Part shown: piece after piece, positions 1 to 5,748 of the stretch | How the letters are laid out: every line of letters starts with the position of its first letter | Position numbering within the stretch: the first letter of the stretch is position 1 | Notes under the pieces: model-generated | What the model saw: the letters and a program-made list of their open reading frames with translations, nothing else | Databases searched by the model: none | Told to the model about the DNA's origin: nothing | DNA from: DUOD01 sp050945235 | GTDB taxonomy: Bacteria > Bacillota > Clostridia > DUOD01 | Direction: 5' to 3' | DNA: 9,984 nt | Assembly (NCBI GenBank): GCA_050945235.1 | Contig: JBMNSO010000061.1 | Span: forward strand, 1 to 9,984 | Position numbers and translations under genes: made by a program

Positions 1-1532
1 AAGTCCTCAAAAATAAATATAAGGATGCAATAATATATAATACTATATGCAATACTACTTTTTCCAGGCAACAGGAAGCCAGGGAAATTTCAAAAGTGGT
101 CACAAAAATGTATGTAATAGGGGGTAAAAATAGTGCGAATACAAGACAGTTATACGAGATTTGCAAAGAAAATTGTGCTGAGACCTACTTAATAGAAACC
201 TATGAAGATATCAATTTTTCTTTAATTAATGACCATGATATTATTGGCATCACCGCAGGTGCATCCACACCTGATTGGATAATAAAGGAGGTAATAAAAC
301 AAATGGAAGAAAATTTTAATGCAAATATTGATGATATTAATTTCCAGGAAGGTTTAGAAAAAACCCTTGTGGAATTACATACCGGTGATATACTAACCGG
401 TACCGTTATAAGAGTTACAGAAGACGAGATAGTAGTAAATCTAGGATATAAATCCGATGGAATAATTCCTAAACAGGAGTTCAGTAATGAAAACATAGAA
501 GACTTGAGGGAAGTGGTAAAGGAAGGCGACCAGATTGAAGTGGAGGTAATTAAGGTTAACGATGGCGAAGGTAACGTCTTGCTATCCAAAAAGACCATTG
601 ACCAAAAGAAGTCGTGGGACAAAATAGGACAGGCCCATAAGGACAATACAACCATAAATATCACCATTAAAGAAAAGGTTAAGGGTGGATTAATAGGATA
701 TTATAACGGCCTCAGGGTTTTTGTACCGGCCTCCCAGGTTTCCAATAAATACATTGAGGATTTTGACCAATTCCTAAACACGGATTTTGAAGTAAAGGTA
801 ATTGAATATTCAAAAAAGCAAAATAAGATAGTGGCTTCCAGGAGAAACGTATTGGATGAACAACTCCTGGAACAAAAAAAGAAGCTATGGGAATCGATAA
901 AGGAAGGAGATCGAGTAAAGGGAACAGTAAAAAATATAACGGATTTTGGTGTTTTTGTGGATATTGGAGGGGTAGACGGACTTATCCATATCTCCGATCT
1001 TTCCTGGGGGAAAATTAAAAAGCCAGAAGAGATTTTAAAGACAGGAGATACCGTCGAGGTAATGGTTTTATCCCTAGATCCTGAAAATGAAAAAATTTCC
1101 TTGGGTTTAAAACAAACAATGCCTCATCCTTGGGACAATATAGAACAAAAATACAAAGTAGGCCAGACAATAAAGGGTAAGATAGTGAAAATAACCAGTT
1201 TTGGTGCCTTCGCGGAGTTGGAAGAGGGTGTTGATGGGTTGATACATATATCCCAAATTTCCAACAAAAGAATAAATAAGGTAAGTGATGTCCTAAGGGT
1301 TGGCCAAGAAATAGAAGCCAAGATTTTAGAAATAAAACCTGAAGACAAAAGAATCAGTTTAAGTATAAAGGAATTACTGCCCAATGAAGAAAAAGACTAC
1401 GATAATGAACGCAAAGTGGAGGGGGAACAAAAAACCCAATATGTTAAAGAAGATATGAAGGTTACAATTGGAGAATTATTTAAAGATGCCGATAATAATA
1501 TTAATGAAAAAATAATAAAAAAAGATAATTAG
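1..1532 (+). CDS. ispH: IspH (HMBPP reductase) fused to four S1 RNA-binding domains, 5'-truncated by window edge
   Basis: The gene enters from upstream: the frame is open from base 3, so the GTG at 96 is an internal Val codon and not the start. IspH is the [4Fe-4S] enzyme that makes IPP and DMAPP from HMBPP in the MEP isoprenoid pathway. Only its C-terminal third is visible: NTIC (third cluster cysteine) before base 60, then GGKNSANT and GITAGASTPD, which carry the conserved substrate-binding Ser/Asn and Ser residues. Numbering from codon 96, four S1 domains follow at about 95-166, 184-252, 270-338 and 355-425. The last two carry the classic FGVFVDIGGVDGLIHIS and FGAFAELEEGVDGLIHIS cores. The protein ends in a charged tail (430-478). 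IspH-S1 fusions are known from Clostridia, where the S1 part is thought to replace ribosomal protein S1. A terminator lies 72 bases after the stop. Identity is very secure; the exact start is outside the window. Confidence 0.96.
   Translation, partial: VLKNKYKDAIIYNTICNTTFSRQQEAREISKVVTKMYVIGGKNSANTRQLYEICKENCAETYLIETYEDINFSLINDHDIIGITAGASTPDWIIKEVIKQMEENFNANIDDINFQEGLEKTLVELHTGDILTGTVIRVTEDEIVVNLGYKSDGIIPKQEFSNENIEDLREVVKEGDQIEVEVIKVNDGEGNVLLSKKTIDQKKSWDKIGQAHKDNTTINITIKEKVKGGLIGYYNGLRVFVPASQVSNKYIEDFDQFLNTDFEVKVIEYSKKQNKIVASRRNVLDEQLLEQKKKLWESIKEGDRVKGTVKNITDFGVFVDIGGVDGLIHISDLSWGKIKKPEEILKTGDTVEVMVLSLDPENEKISLGLKQTMPHPWDNIEQKYKVGQTIKGKIVKITSFGAFAELEEGVDGLIHISQISNKRINKVSDVLRVGQEIEAKILEIKPEDKRISLSIKELLPNEEKDYDNERKVEGEQKTQYVKEDMKVTIGELFKDADNNINEKIIKKDN
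284..305 (+). promoter_or_regulatory. Possible internal ribosome-binding site and start codon for a free S1 protein
   Basis: AAAGGAGGT at 284-292 is a near-complete match to the anti-Shine-Dalgarno sequence. It is followed after 11 bases by an in-frame ATG at 303, located exactly between the end of the IspH part and the first S1 domain. Initiation here would give a 409-residue protein with only the four S1 domains. The bases also encode conserved IspH residues (Lys-Glu-Val), so the match could be a by-product of the protein sequence. Confidence 0.4.
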
Positions 1533-1603
1533 ATGTATAAAAAAATCATTTATGACCATAATAATAATGACCTCACAAAATACATTGAGACCCCCTTTAC
1601 ATT

Positions 1604-1632
1604 AAGTCGTGAACATGTTCACGACTTTTTTT
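1604..1632 (+). terminator. Rho-independent terminator of the ispH-S1 gene
   Basis: A perfect palindrome at 1604-1627 folds into a 10-bp stem (AAGTCGTGAA with TTCACGACTT) closed by a CATG loop, and it runs into seven T residues at 1626-1632. There is no matching A-run on the left, so it should act mainly on the plus strand. It separates ispH-S1 from the downstream cheR gene. Confidence 0.92.
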
Positions 1633-1645
1633 CTATTGTCTTATA

Positions 1646-1654
1646 TGTTAAAAT
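1646..1654 (+). promoter_or_regulatory. Probable extended -10 promoter for the cheR-type gene
   Basis: TGTTAAAAT is an extended -10 element lying just after the ispH-S1 terminator and 64 bases before the cheR start. The hexamer 17 bases upstream is only the terminator T-run (TTTTTT), so the -35 contact is poor and the call rests on the extended -10 and its position. Confidence 0.45.
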
Positions 1655-1717
1655 ATAGATACTGCAAACCTTGTTAAAGGTAATAATTTTATTTTAGCTA
1701 TGGAGCATTGTAACCCA

Positions 1718-2512
1718 ATGGATAATAGTTATAATAGTTTTATAAAAAAAATATACGACCTTACTGATATCGACCTGTCACTATACAAGCAGCGGCAAAT
1801 GAAAAGACGTATTGATTCTTTAATAGCCAGAAACAATGCTTTAAACTATGATGAATACTATCATAAAATTACAATAGATGAAGAGCTGTTTAAGGAATTT
1901 ATAAACTATTTAACCATTAATGTGTCCCAATTCTTTCGAAACCCTGCCCAGTGGGATATATTGCGAAATGACATTATCCCTGAGATACTAGACAATAATA
2001 AGGGCTTAAAGATATGGAATGCCGGTTGTTCAACAGGAGAAGAACCATATTCCTTGGTTATGATCATGGCTGATTTTATGCCCTTATCGAAAATAAGAAT
2101 ACTGGCTACGGATATTGACAAAGAAGTATTAAATAAGGCAAAGACAGGTAAATACAATGCCAAATCACTGGAAAACCTGCCTAAAACATTACAAGAAGAA
2201 TACTTTTATGAAAAGGACGGGTTTTATTGGGTAAAGGATAAGATAAAGGACTGTGTGACTTTTAAAAGGCATAACCTTTTAAGGGATGAATATCCCAGCA
2301 ATTGTAATTTAATTTTTTGTAGAAATGTCTTAATATATTTTACGGAAAGGGCAAAGGATCAATTGTACAGGAAATTTTATGACGCATTAAAACCAGGGGG
2401 TATACTTTTCGTCGGCAGTACCGAACAAATAATTTTCCCTCGCAAATATGGTTTTGCACCTATAAGAACCTTTTTTTACAAGAAAGTTGATGGTGCGGAT
2501 GGTGGGATTTGA
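1718..2512 (+). CDS. cheR: CheR-family protein-glutamate O-methyltransferase
   Basis: SAM-dependent methyltransferase of the CheR family, which methylates glutamates on chemoreceptor signalling domains in the cytoplasm. Numbered from an upstream ATG at 1700, the N-terminal helical domain contains YKQRQMKRRI (29-38) and TINVSQFFRNP (72-82), the family hallmark. The SAM site is WNAGCSTGEEPYSL (106-119), followed by ATDID (136-140), NLIFCRNVLIYF (203-214) and LKPGGILFVGSTE (230-242). Length (about 265 residues) is normal. The start is uncertain: ATG 1700 has no usable ribosome-binding site, while ATG 1718 has GGAG 12 bases upstream and gives the usual short N-terminus, so 1718 is preferred. The natural end is probably near FFYKK; the last six codons and the TGA lie in the antisense tRNA-Leu gene. 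No receptor, CheB or other chemotaxis gene is nearby, so the substrate is unknown. Confidence 0.93.
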   Translation: MDNSYNSFIKKIYDLTDIDLSLYKQRQMKRRIDSLIARNNALNYDEYYHKITIDEELFKEFINYLTINVSQFFRNPAQWDILRNDIIPEILDNNKGLKIWNAGCSTGEEPYSLVMIMADFMPLSKIRILATDIDKEVLNKAKTGKYNAKSLENLPKTLQEEYFYEKDGFYWVKDKIKDCVTFKRHNLLRDEYPSNCNLIFCRNVLIYFTERAKDQLYRKFYDALKPGGILFVGSTEQIIFPRKYGFAPIRTFFYKKVDGADGGI

Positions 2513-2577
2513 ACCCACACGTTCGTAAGAACATACGGCCCTGAACCGTACGCGTCTGCCAGTTCCACCACATCCGC
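2491..2577 (-). tRNA. tRNA-Leu (anticodon CAG)
   Basis: Class II tRNA of 87 bases including encoded CCA. Acceptor stem GCGGATG/CATCCGC, anticodon stem TACGG/CCGTA around loop TTCAGGG (anticodon CAG), a long variable arm with stem GTTC/GAAC, and T-arm GTGGG-TTCAAAT-CCCAC. It is the last gene of the minus-strand cluster but has its own promoter. Its 3' end overlaps the 3' end of cheR by 22 bases on the opposite strand. No terminator is visible downstream. Confidence 0.97.
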
Positions 2578-2605
2578 ATAGAATTGAATAAAGATTTACT
2601 TAATT

Positions 2606-2634
2606 ATTCTAATACAAAGGCTTAAAAAAATCAA
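2606..2634 (-). promoter_or_regulatory. Sigma-A promoter for tRNA-Leu
   Basis: On the minus strand TTGATT (2634-2629) and TAGAAT (2611-2606) are separated by exactly 17 bases. Transcription would start near 2599, about 22 bases before the mature tRNA-Leu 5' end. It explains the 98-base spacer that splits tRNA-Leu from the tight three-gene cluster. Confidence 0.7.
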
Positions 2635-2676
2635 CACCTTATAAAAAATATCCTCTGGAGACCTCTTGTAAAAACA

Positions 2677-2752
2677 TGGTGCCTCGGGGCGGAATCGAAC
2701 CACCGACACGAGGATTTTCAGTCCACTGCTCTACCGACTGAGCTACCGAGGC
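2677..2752 (-). tRNA. tRNA-Phe (anticodon GAA)
   Basis: A 76-base tRNA with encoded CCA. Acceptor stem GCCTCGG/CCGAGGC, D-stem GCTC/GAGC, loop CTGAAAA (anticodon GAA), T-arm GGTGG-TTCGATT-CCGCC. The anticodon stem reads GTGGA against TCCTC, which leaves a U28-U42 mismatch; the other pairs are intact. It lies 7 bases downstream of tRNA-Asp and is presumably processed from the same transcript. Confidence 0.96.
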
Positions 2753-2759
2753 AAAAATA

Positions 2760-2836
2760 TGGCGACCCAGAAGGGACTCGAACCCTCGACCTCCAGCGTG
2801 ACAGGCTGGCATTCTAACCATCTGAACTACTGGGCC
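2760..2836 (-). tRNA. tRNA-Asp (anticodon GTC)
   Basis: A 77-base tRNA with encoded CCA. Acceptor stem GGCCCAG/CTGGGTC with one G-U pair, anticodon stem CCAGC/GCTGG around CTGTCAC (anticodon GTC), T-arm GAGGG-TTCGAGT-CCCTT, and discriminator G73 as expected for tRNA-Asp. It sits between tRNA-Met/CAU (14 bases) and tRNA-Phe (7 bases). Confidence 0.97.
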
Positions 2837-2850
2837 ACCTTTTTATAATA

Positions 2851-2927
2851 TGGTGGGCCTTCAGGGACTCGAACCCCGGACCAACCGGTTATGAGCCGGT
2901 TGCTCTGACCAACTGAGCTAAAGGCCC
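2851..2927 (-). tRNA. tRNA with CAT anticodon, most likely elongator tRNA-Met
   Basis: A 77-base tRNA with encoded CCA. Acceptor stem GGGCCTT/AAGGCCC, D-stem GCTC/GAGC, anticodon stem ACCGG/CCGGT around CTCATAA, T-arm CGGGG-TTCGAGT-CCCTG. It is not the initiator, since it lacks the three G-C pairs next to the anticodon loop and the unpaired position 1-72. A CAT anticodon also occurs in tRNA-Ile2, where TilS changes C34 to lysidine; elongator Met is preferred but Ile2 is not excluded. It is first in the cluster. Confidence 0.93.
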
Positions 2928-2946
2928 AATTATAAAGGCAAATATT

Positions 2947-2975
2947 ATGTTACTATAATACTCCTCTCATGTCAA
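2947..2975 (-). promoter_or_regulatory. Sigma-A promoter of the tRNA Met-Asp-Phe cluster
   Basis: On the minus strand a perfect TTGACA (2975-2970) and TAACAT (2952-2947) are spaced by 17 bases. Transcription would begin near 2940, about 13 bases before the first tRNA. The consensus -35 fits the high demand for tRNA synthesis. Confidence 0.7.
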
Positions 2976-3029
2976 TACCGATTTTTTAAAGCAAAGCTGG
3001 AAATATACAATATTCGACGTCTTTATCAA

Positions 3030-3059
3030 TTGAATAGAAAAAGTATCCTATGGTAAAAT
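3030..3059 (+). promoter_or_regulatory. Promoter of the MerR-type gene
   Basis: TTGAAT (3030-3035), an 18-base spacer and TAAAAT (3054-3059), preceded by TG to give an extended -10 (TGGTAAAAT from 3051). The start site would be near 3066, giving a leader of about 34 bases. Confidence 0.6.
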
Positions 3060-3099
3060 ATCTTTAAACAAGAAAATATTATACAAAGGAGAACAGGAT

Positions 3100-3693
3100 A
3101 TGTTGGAGGAAAAAACTTATACTATCACGGAAGCGGCTTCTTTAACAGGGTATGAACCCCATGTCCTCAGATACTATGAAAAGGAATTTAACCTCAACAT
3201 TCCGAGGAATAAAGCCAACCATAGATATTATACATATAAAGAAATAGAAAAGCTGCAGTATATAAAGCAACTCCAAAACAAAGGGTTTACAAACACACAA
3301 ATAAAGCTGATACTAAATTCTCCTGAGTATGTTTTACATGATACAAGTAAACAGGATACGGCAGCAGCTGAAGCGGGAATTGTGCCAATAAATACAACAA
3401 AGGCAATGGAAAAGATGTTTTATGATTTAAGGAATGAGTTTAAAGAAGAAATACAACATCAAATGGAGTATTATCAAAAATCCAATCTGGTAGCCTTAAA
3501 CAACCTTATTGAGGAAATCAAGCTTCTCATACAGGAAACCAAAAAAAAGGACGAAGATATAGAATTGTGTGAAAATGCTAAGCTACGAATGCAACTAAAG
3601 CAAAGAACCTATGAGGTAGTTGAGCTAAAGGATCAAATAAAAAGGTTGAAGGAAAATAAAAAATCATTTTTGGCAAAGATATTTGGAAAATAG
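3100..3693 (+). CDS. MerR-type HTH DNA-binding protein with C-terminal coiled coil
   Basis: Residues 7-30 form the MerR helix-turn-helix (YTITEAASLTGYEPHVLRYY) and the wing follows (NHRYYTYKEIEKL, 40-52). The rest is not an effector-binding domain: there are no metal-binding cysteines, and residues 105-190 are highly charged helix with coiled-coil character, ending in a short basic/aromatic tail (SFLAKIFGK). This plan, HTH plus long coiled coil, resembles RacA-like chromosome-anchoring proteins as much as classical MerR regulators, so a structural or nucleoid role is possible; this is inference. Start: ATG 3100 has GGAGA 7 bases upstream and its own promoter, divergent from the tRNA promoter. 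The gene ends 8 bases from the convergent gene, with no terminator visible. Family call is safe; the target is unknown. Confidence 0.87.
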   Translation: MLEEKTYTITEAASLTGYEPHVLRYYEKEFNLNIPRNKANHRYYTYKEIEKLQYIKQLQNKGFTNTQIKLILNSPEYVLHDTSKQDTAAAEAGIVPINTTKAMEKMFYDLRNEFKEEIQHQMEYYQKSNLVALNNLIEEIKLLIQETKKKDEDIELCENAKLRMQLKQRTYEVVELKDQIKRLKENKKSFLAKIFGK

Positions 3694-3701
3694 CCCTTGC
3701 A

Positions 3702-4208
3702 TCAAAGTAGGACATCATTCATCACATAAACATTGTCACCATAATAAATATATATATCAATCTCACTTATTCTGTTGGGCAATGGCTCAAACTTTGCATT
3801 TATCTTTTGTTTCCATAATAGCGGCTGGTCTGCGGGAAAGTCCAGTATTTCAAAATACGGTATTGGTCTATATTTTTTCCCTTCATTATCCATTAAGTAT
3901 ATGGTTTTAAAAAATTCCTTATTCAAGGGATTTTTTTTAATATTCTCTACTAGCAGAGTTATTCCAAGGTAGCTCTCGTTACCAGTTACCCAGGAATAGG
4001 TAATATAATACTTTTCTTGCACCACTTTTTCCAGGCTTATCATTATTTCATCCTTCGTTTCAGTATAATGGGATTGGCCATAGGGTACTGTATAACCGGC
4101 ATAATATGCATCCATAACTATGGGTATGGAAATATTCATGTATTGTACAAGTATAACTACTAACAGCAGGCCAATGGACACTATATAAAAGAGTTGTATC
4201 TTTTTCAT
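3702..4208 (-). CDS. Unrecognised membrane-anchored extracytoplasmic protein
   Basis: I do not recognise this 168-residue protein. It begins MKKIQLF and has one hydrophobic helix at about 6-22 without a lipobox cysteine, so it is probably an N-terminally anchored protein with the rest outside the membrane. The soluble part is rich in aromatic residues and alternating strands (YITYSWVTGNESYLGITLLV at 68-87, KTIYLMDNEGKKYRPI at 101-116, IDIYIYYGDNVYV at 150-162), which suggests a beta-sandwich. An upstream ATG at 4223 is possible, but that codon abuts GGAGG (4221-4217), which is spaced 8 bases from ATG 4208, so the shorter start is chosen. It is convergent with the MerR-type gene and divergent from the phosphofructokinase gene; no clear promoter was found in the 221-base gap. 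Confidence 0.75.
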   Translation of the reverse strand: MKKIQLFYIVSIGLLLVVILVQYMNISIPIVMDAYYAGYTVPYGQSHYTETKDEIMISLEKVVQEKYYITYSWVTGNESYLGITLLVENIKKNPLNKEFFKTIYLMDNEGKKYRPIPYFEILDFPADQPLLWKQKINAKFEPLPNRISEIDIYIYYGDNVYVMNDVLL

Positions 4209-4358
4209 CTGCAATGCCTCCATTTCCTATAACCAGTCATTTTCGCCTTATATTTCTAATATATTCTCAATAGTAAAATATTTATTACTGTTATTATGGG
4301 AATGATATAATGTACACTACTTATTATATATGCATCTTATATCCATATTTTTATTTTA

Positions 4359-4372
4359 ATGTGTAGACACAT
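4359..4372. promoter_or_regulatory. Inverted repeat over the pfp -35 box, possible operator
   Basis: ATGTGT-AG-ACACAT is a perfect inverted repeat with 6-bp arms and a 2-base centre. It covers most of the -35 hexamer (4364-4369) of the phosphofructokinase promoter, the place where a repressor would block polymerase. The regulator is unknown, and in AT-rich DNA a short palindrome may occur by chance. Confidence 0.35.
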
Positions 4373-4392
4373 ATAAAATATAGTGCTAAAAT
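4364..4392 (+). promoter_or_regulatory. Extended -10 promoter of the phosphofructokinase gene
   Basis: TAGACA (4364-4369), a 17-base spacer and TAAAAT (4387-4392), with TGC just before it forming an extended -10. The start would be near 4399, about 31 bases before ATG 4430. Confidence 0.65.
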
Positions 4393-4429
4393 ATTCAATA
4401 GAACATCAATACTAAGAAAGGGTGTTATC

Positions 4430-5686
4430 ATGCATTTGAAAGGCAATTGTATTATTGGTCAATCCGGAGGTCCTACAGCGGTCATTAATGCCAGCCTCTA
4501 CGGTATAATTAACGAGGCAACTAAGAGTAGTAGTATACATAAAATATACGGGGCCCGCAACGGTATACTGGGGGTTTTAAAAGAAGATTTTATTGATATG
4601 ACTCAGATGGATTCCAATACGGTGGAGAAAATAAGATTAACACCGGCTTCTGCCCTGGGGACATGTAGGTTTAGACTACAAGACCCCTCGGTCAATAAGC
4701 ATCAATACGATAGGATCCTCGAAGTGTTCTCGGCCAATAATATCAGGTATTTTTTCTACATAGGCGGCAATGATTCCATGGATACCGTTCAAAAAATCGA
4801 TCAATATGCCAAAGAGGTAGGCTATCCTTTATCGATAATAGGAGTGCCTAAAACCGTGGACAATGATTTAAATGGAACAGACCACTGTCCCGGTTTTGGC
4901 AGCGCAGCTAAATATATAATAACTTCTATAATAGAGGCCATGTATGATTGTAAGTCATACGACGATGATACTATTTTAATCGTAGAGGTAATGGGAAGGG
5001 ATGCCGGATGGTTGGCGGCCGCTTCCGCGTTAATTAAGGACTATGAAGACTTTGGCCCTGATTTTATATACCTTCCGGAAACTATCTTTTGTTACGAAAA
5101 ATTTATTAATAACGTAAAGAACCTTTGTACTAAGAAAAAAAATATACTCATCGTAGCTGCTGAAGGTATCAAGGATAACCTTGGAAGATATATTTCAAGT
5201 GAAAACGCGTCGAACTTTGATGGCTTTAAACACAAAGCGCTAGGAGGGGTAAGTCAAGTCCTAAAGGGCATACTACAGGATAAAATAACAAAAAGGATAA
5301 AGACCATTAACCTGGGCCTACTTCAGCGGTGTTCCATGCACATGGCATCTTTGGTAGATTTTAATGAAGCCCAGTTAGTTGGTGAAGCAGCAGTAAAATA
5401 TGCCCTCAAAGGAGAAACCGGAAAAATGGTTGGTATTAAAAGACTAAACAATTCCCCATATTCGGTGGAGCCATGCATTTCTTCCCTTGAAAGAGTTGCC
5501 AACCACATAAAAAAAGTACCTGTTCATTGGGTTTGTGAAAAAAAGAATAATATAAAAGACGATTGCCTGGAATACTTCAGGCCGTTGGTACAGGGTTATG
5601 TACCATATCCCAATGTATATGGCATACCGCAATATATGGATTTTAATAGTAAATCCCATAAGTACACAAAGAAGGAAGTTGTATAA
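4430..5686 (+). CDS. pfp: 6-phosphofructokinase, pyrophosphate-dependent type
   Basis: Phosphorylates fructose 6-phosphate to fructose 1,6-bisphosphate in glycolysis; PPi-using forms are reversible. Family motifs: GQSGGPTAVIN (10-20), IGGNDSMDT (111-119), PKTVDND (140-146, with the catalytic Asp at 144) and MGRDAGW (188-194). In ATP-dependent enzymes the first two key sites read GGDGS and PGTIDND. Here Asp replaces the critical Gly (Asp115) and Lys replaces Gly in the second (Lys141), the signature of PPi-dependent enzymes. Length (418) fits the longer PPi-type clade rather than the 320-residue bacterial PfkA. ATG 4430 has AAAGGG 7 bases upstream. The gene is transcribed alone, with a promoter in the gap and a terminator at its stop codon. 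Family is certain; the phosphoryl donor is inferred from two residues. Confidence 0.94.
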   Translation: MHLKGNCIIGQSGGPTAVINASLYGIINEATKSSSIHKIYGARNGILGVLKEDFIDMTQMDSNTVEKIRLTPASALGTCRFRLQDPSVNKHQYDRILEVFSANNIRYFFYIGGNDSMDTVQKIDQYAKEVGYPLSIIGVPKTVDNDLNGTDHCPGFGSAAKYIITSIIEAMYDCKSYDDDTILIVEVMGRDAGWLAAASALIKDYEDFGPDFIYLPETIFCYEKFINNVKNLCTKKKNILIVAAEGIKDNLGRYISSENASNFDGFKHKALGGVSQVLKGILQDKITKRIKTINLGLLQRCSMHMASLVDFNEAQLVGEAAVKYALKGETGKMVGIKRLNNSPYSVEPCISSLERVANHIKKVPVHWVCEKKNNIKDDCLEYFRPLVQGYVPYPNVYGIPQYMDFNSKSHKYTKKEVV

Positions 5687-5699
5687 ACTTCCTTCTTTT
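5668..5699 (+). terminator. Terminator hairpin overlapping the pfp stop codon
   Basis: A 13-bp stem (AAAGAAGGAAGTT with AACTTCCTTCTTT) and a GTATA loop at 5668-5698. The 5' arm encodes the last residues, and the TAA stop lies at the loop/3'-arm junction. Only four T residues follow before TTTTGTATAC, so termination may be incomplete and some transcripts could continue into the nitrilase genes. Confidence 0.7.
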
Positions 5700-5715
5700 G
5701 TATACTAATAAAATA

Positions 5716-5721
5716 TATAAT
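5716..5721 (+). promoter_or_regulatory. Possible -10 element for the nitrilase pair
   Basis: A consensus TATAAT lies 28 bases before the start codon at 5749. The hexamer 17 bases upstream (TTCTTT) is poor and there is no extended -10, so this is tentative; the alternative is read-through from pfp. Confidence 0.35.
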
Positions 5722-5748
5722 GATGCTTCAAAATAAAGGAGACCGTAG

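Noticed and set aside
96..98. GTG as the start of the ispH-S1 gene
   Set aside because: The frame is open to the left edge and encodes conserved IspH sequence including the third cluster cysteine, so this codon is internal.
200..667. 155-residue minus-strand ORF
   Set aside because: It is a Ser/Ile/Leu-rich shadow of the ispH-S1 coding strand.
1533..1658. 41-codon ORF directly after the ispH-S1 stop
   Set aside because: It has no ribosome-binding site, reads straight through the terminator hairpin and its T-run, and has no recognisable protein character.
2436..2490. Terminator for the minus-strand tRNA cluster
   Set aside because: The only homopolymer is a T-run on the plus strand (A-run in the tRNA transcript), and no stable stem precedes it in the right direction.
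2639..2821. 60-residue minus-strand ORF with the sequence MVRMPACHAGGRGFESL
   Set aside because: This is the well-known false protein produced by translating across tRNA-Asp and tRNA-Phe genes.
2491..2927. tRNA cluster as an integration site
   Set aside because: No integrase, no direct repeat of a tRNA 3' end and no foreign-looking island lie next to it.
4209..4429. Promoter for the minus-strand anchored-protein gene
   Set aside because: Several AT-rich hexamers occur, but none gives a credible -35/-10 pair at 16-18 bases, so no call was made.
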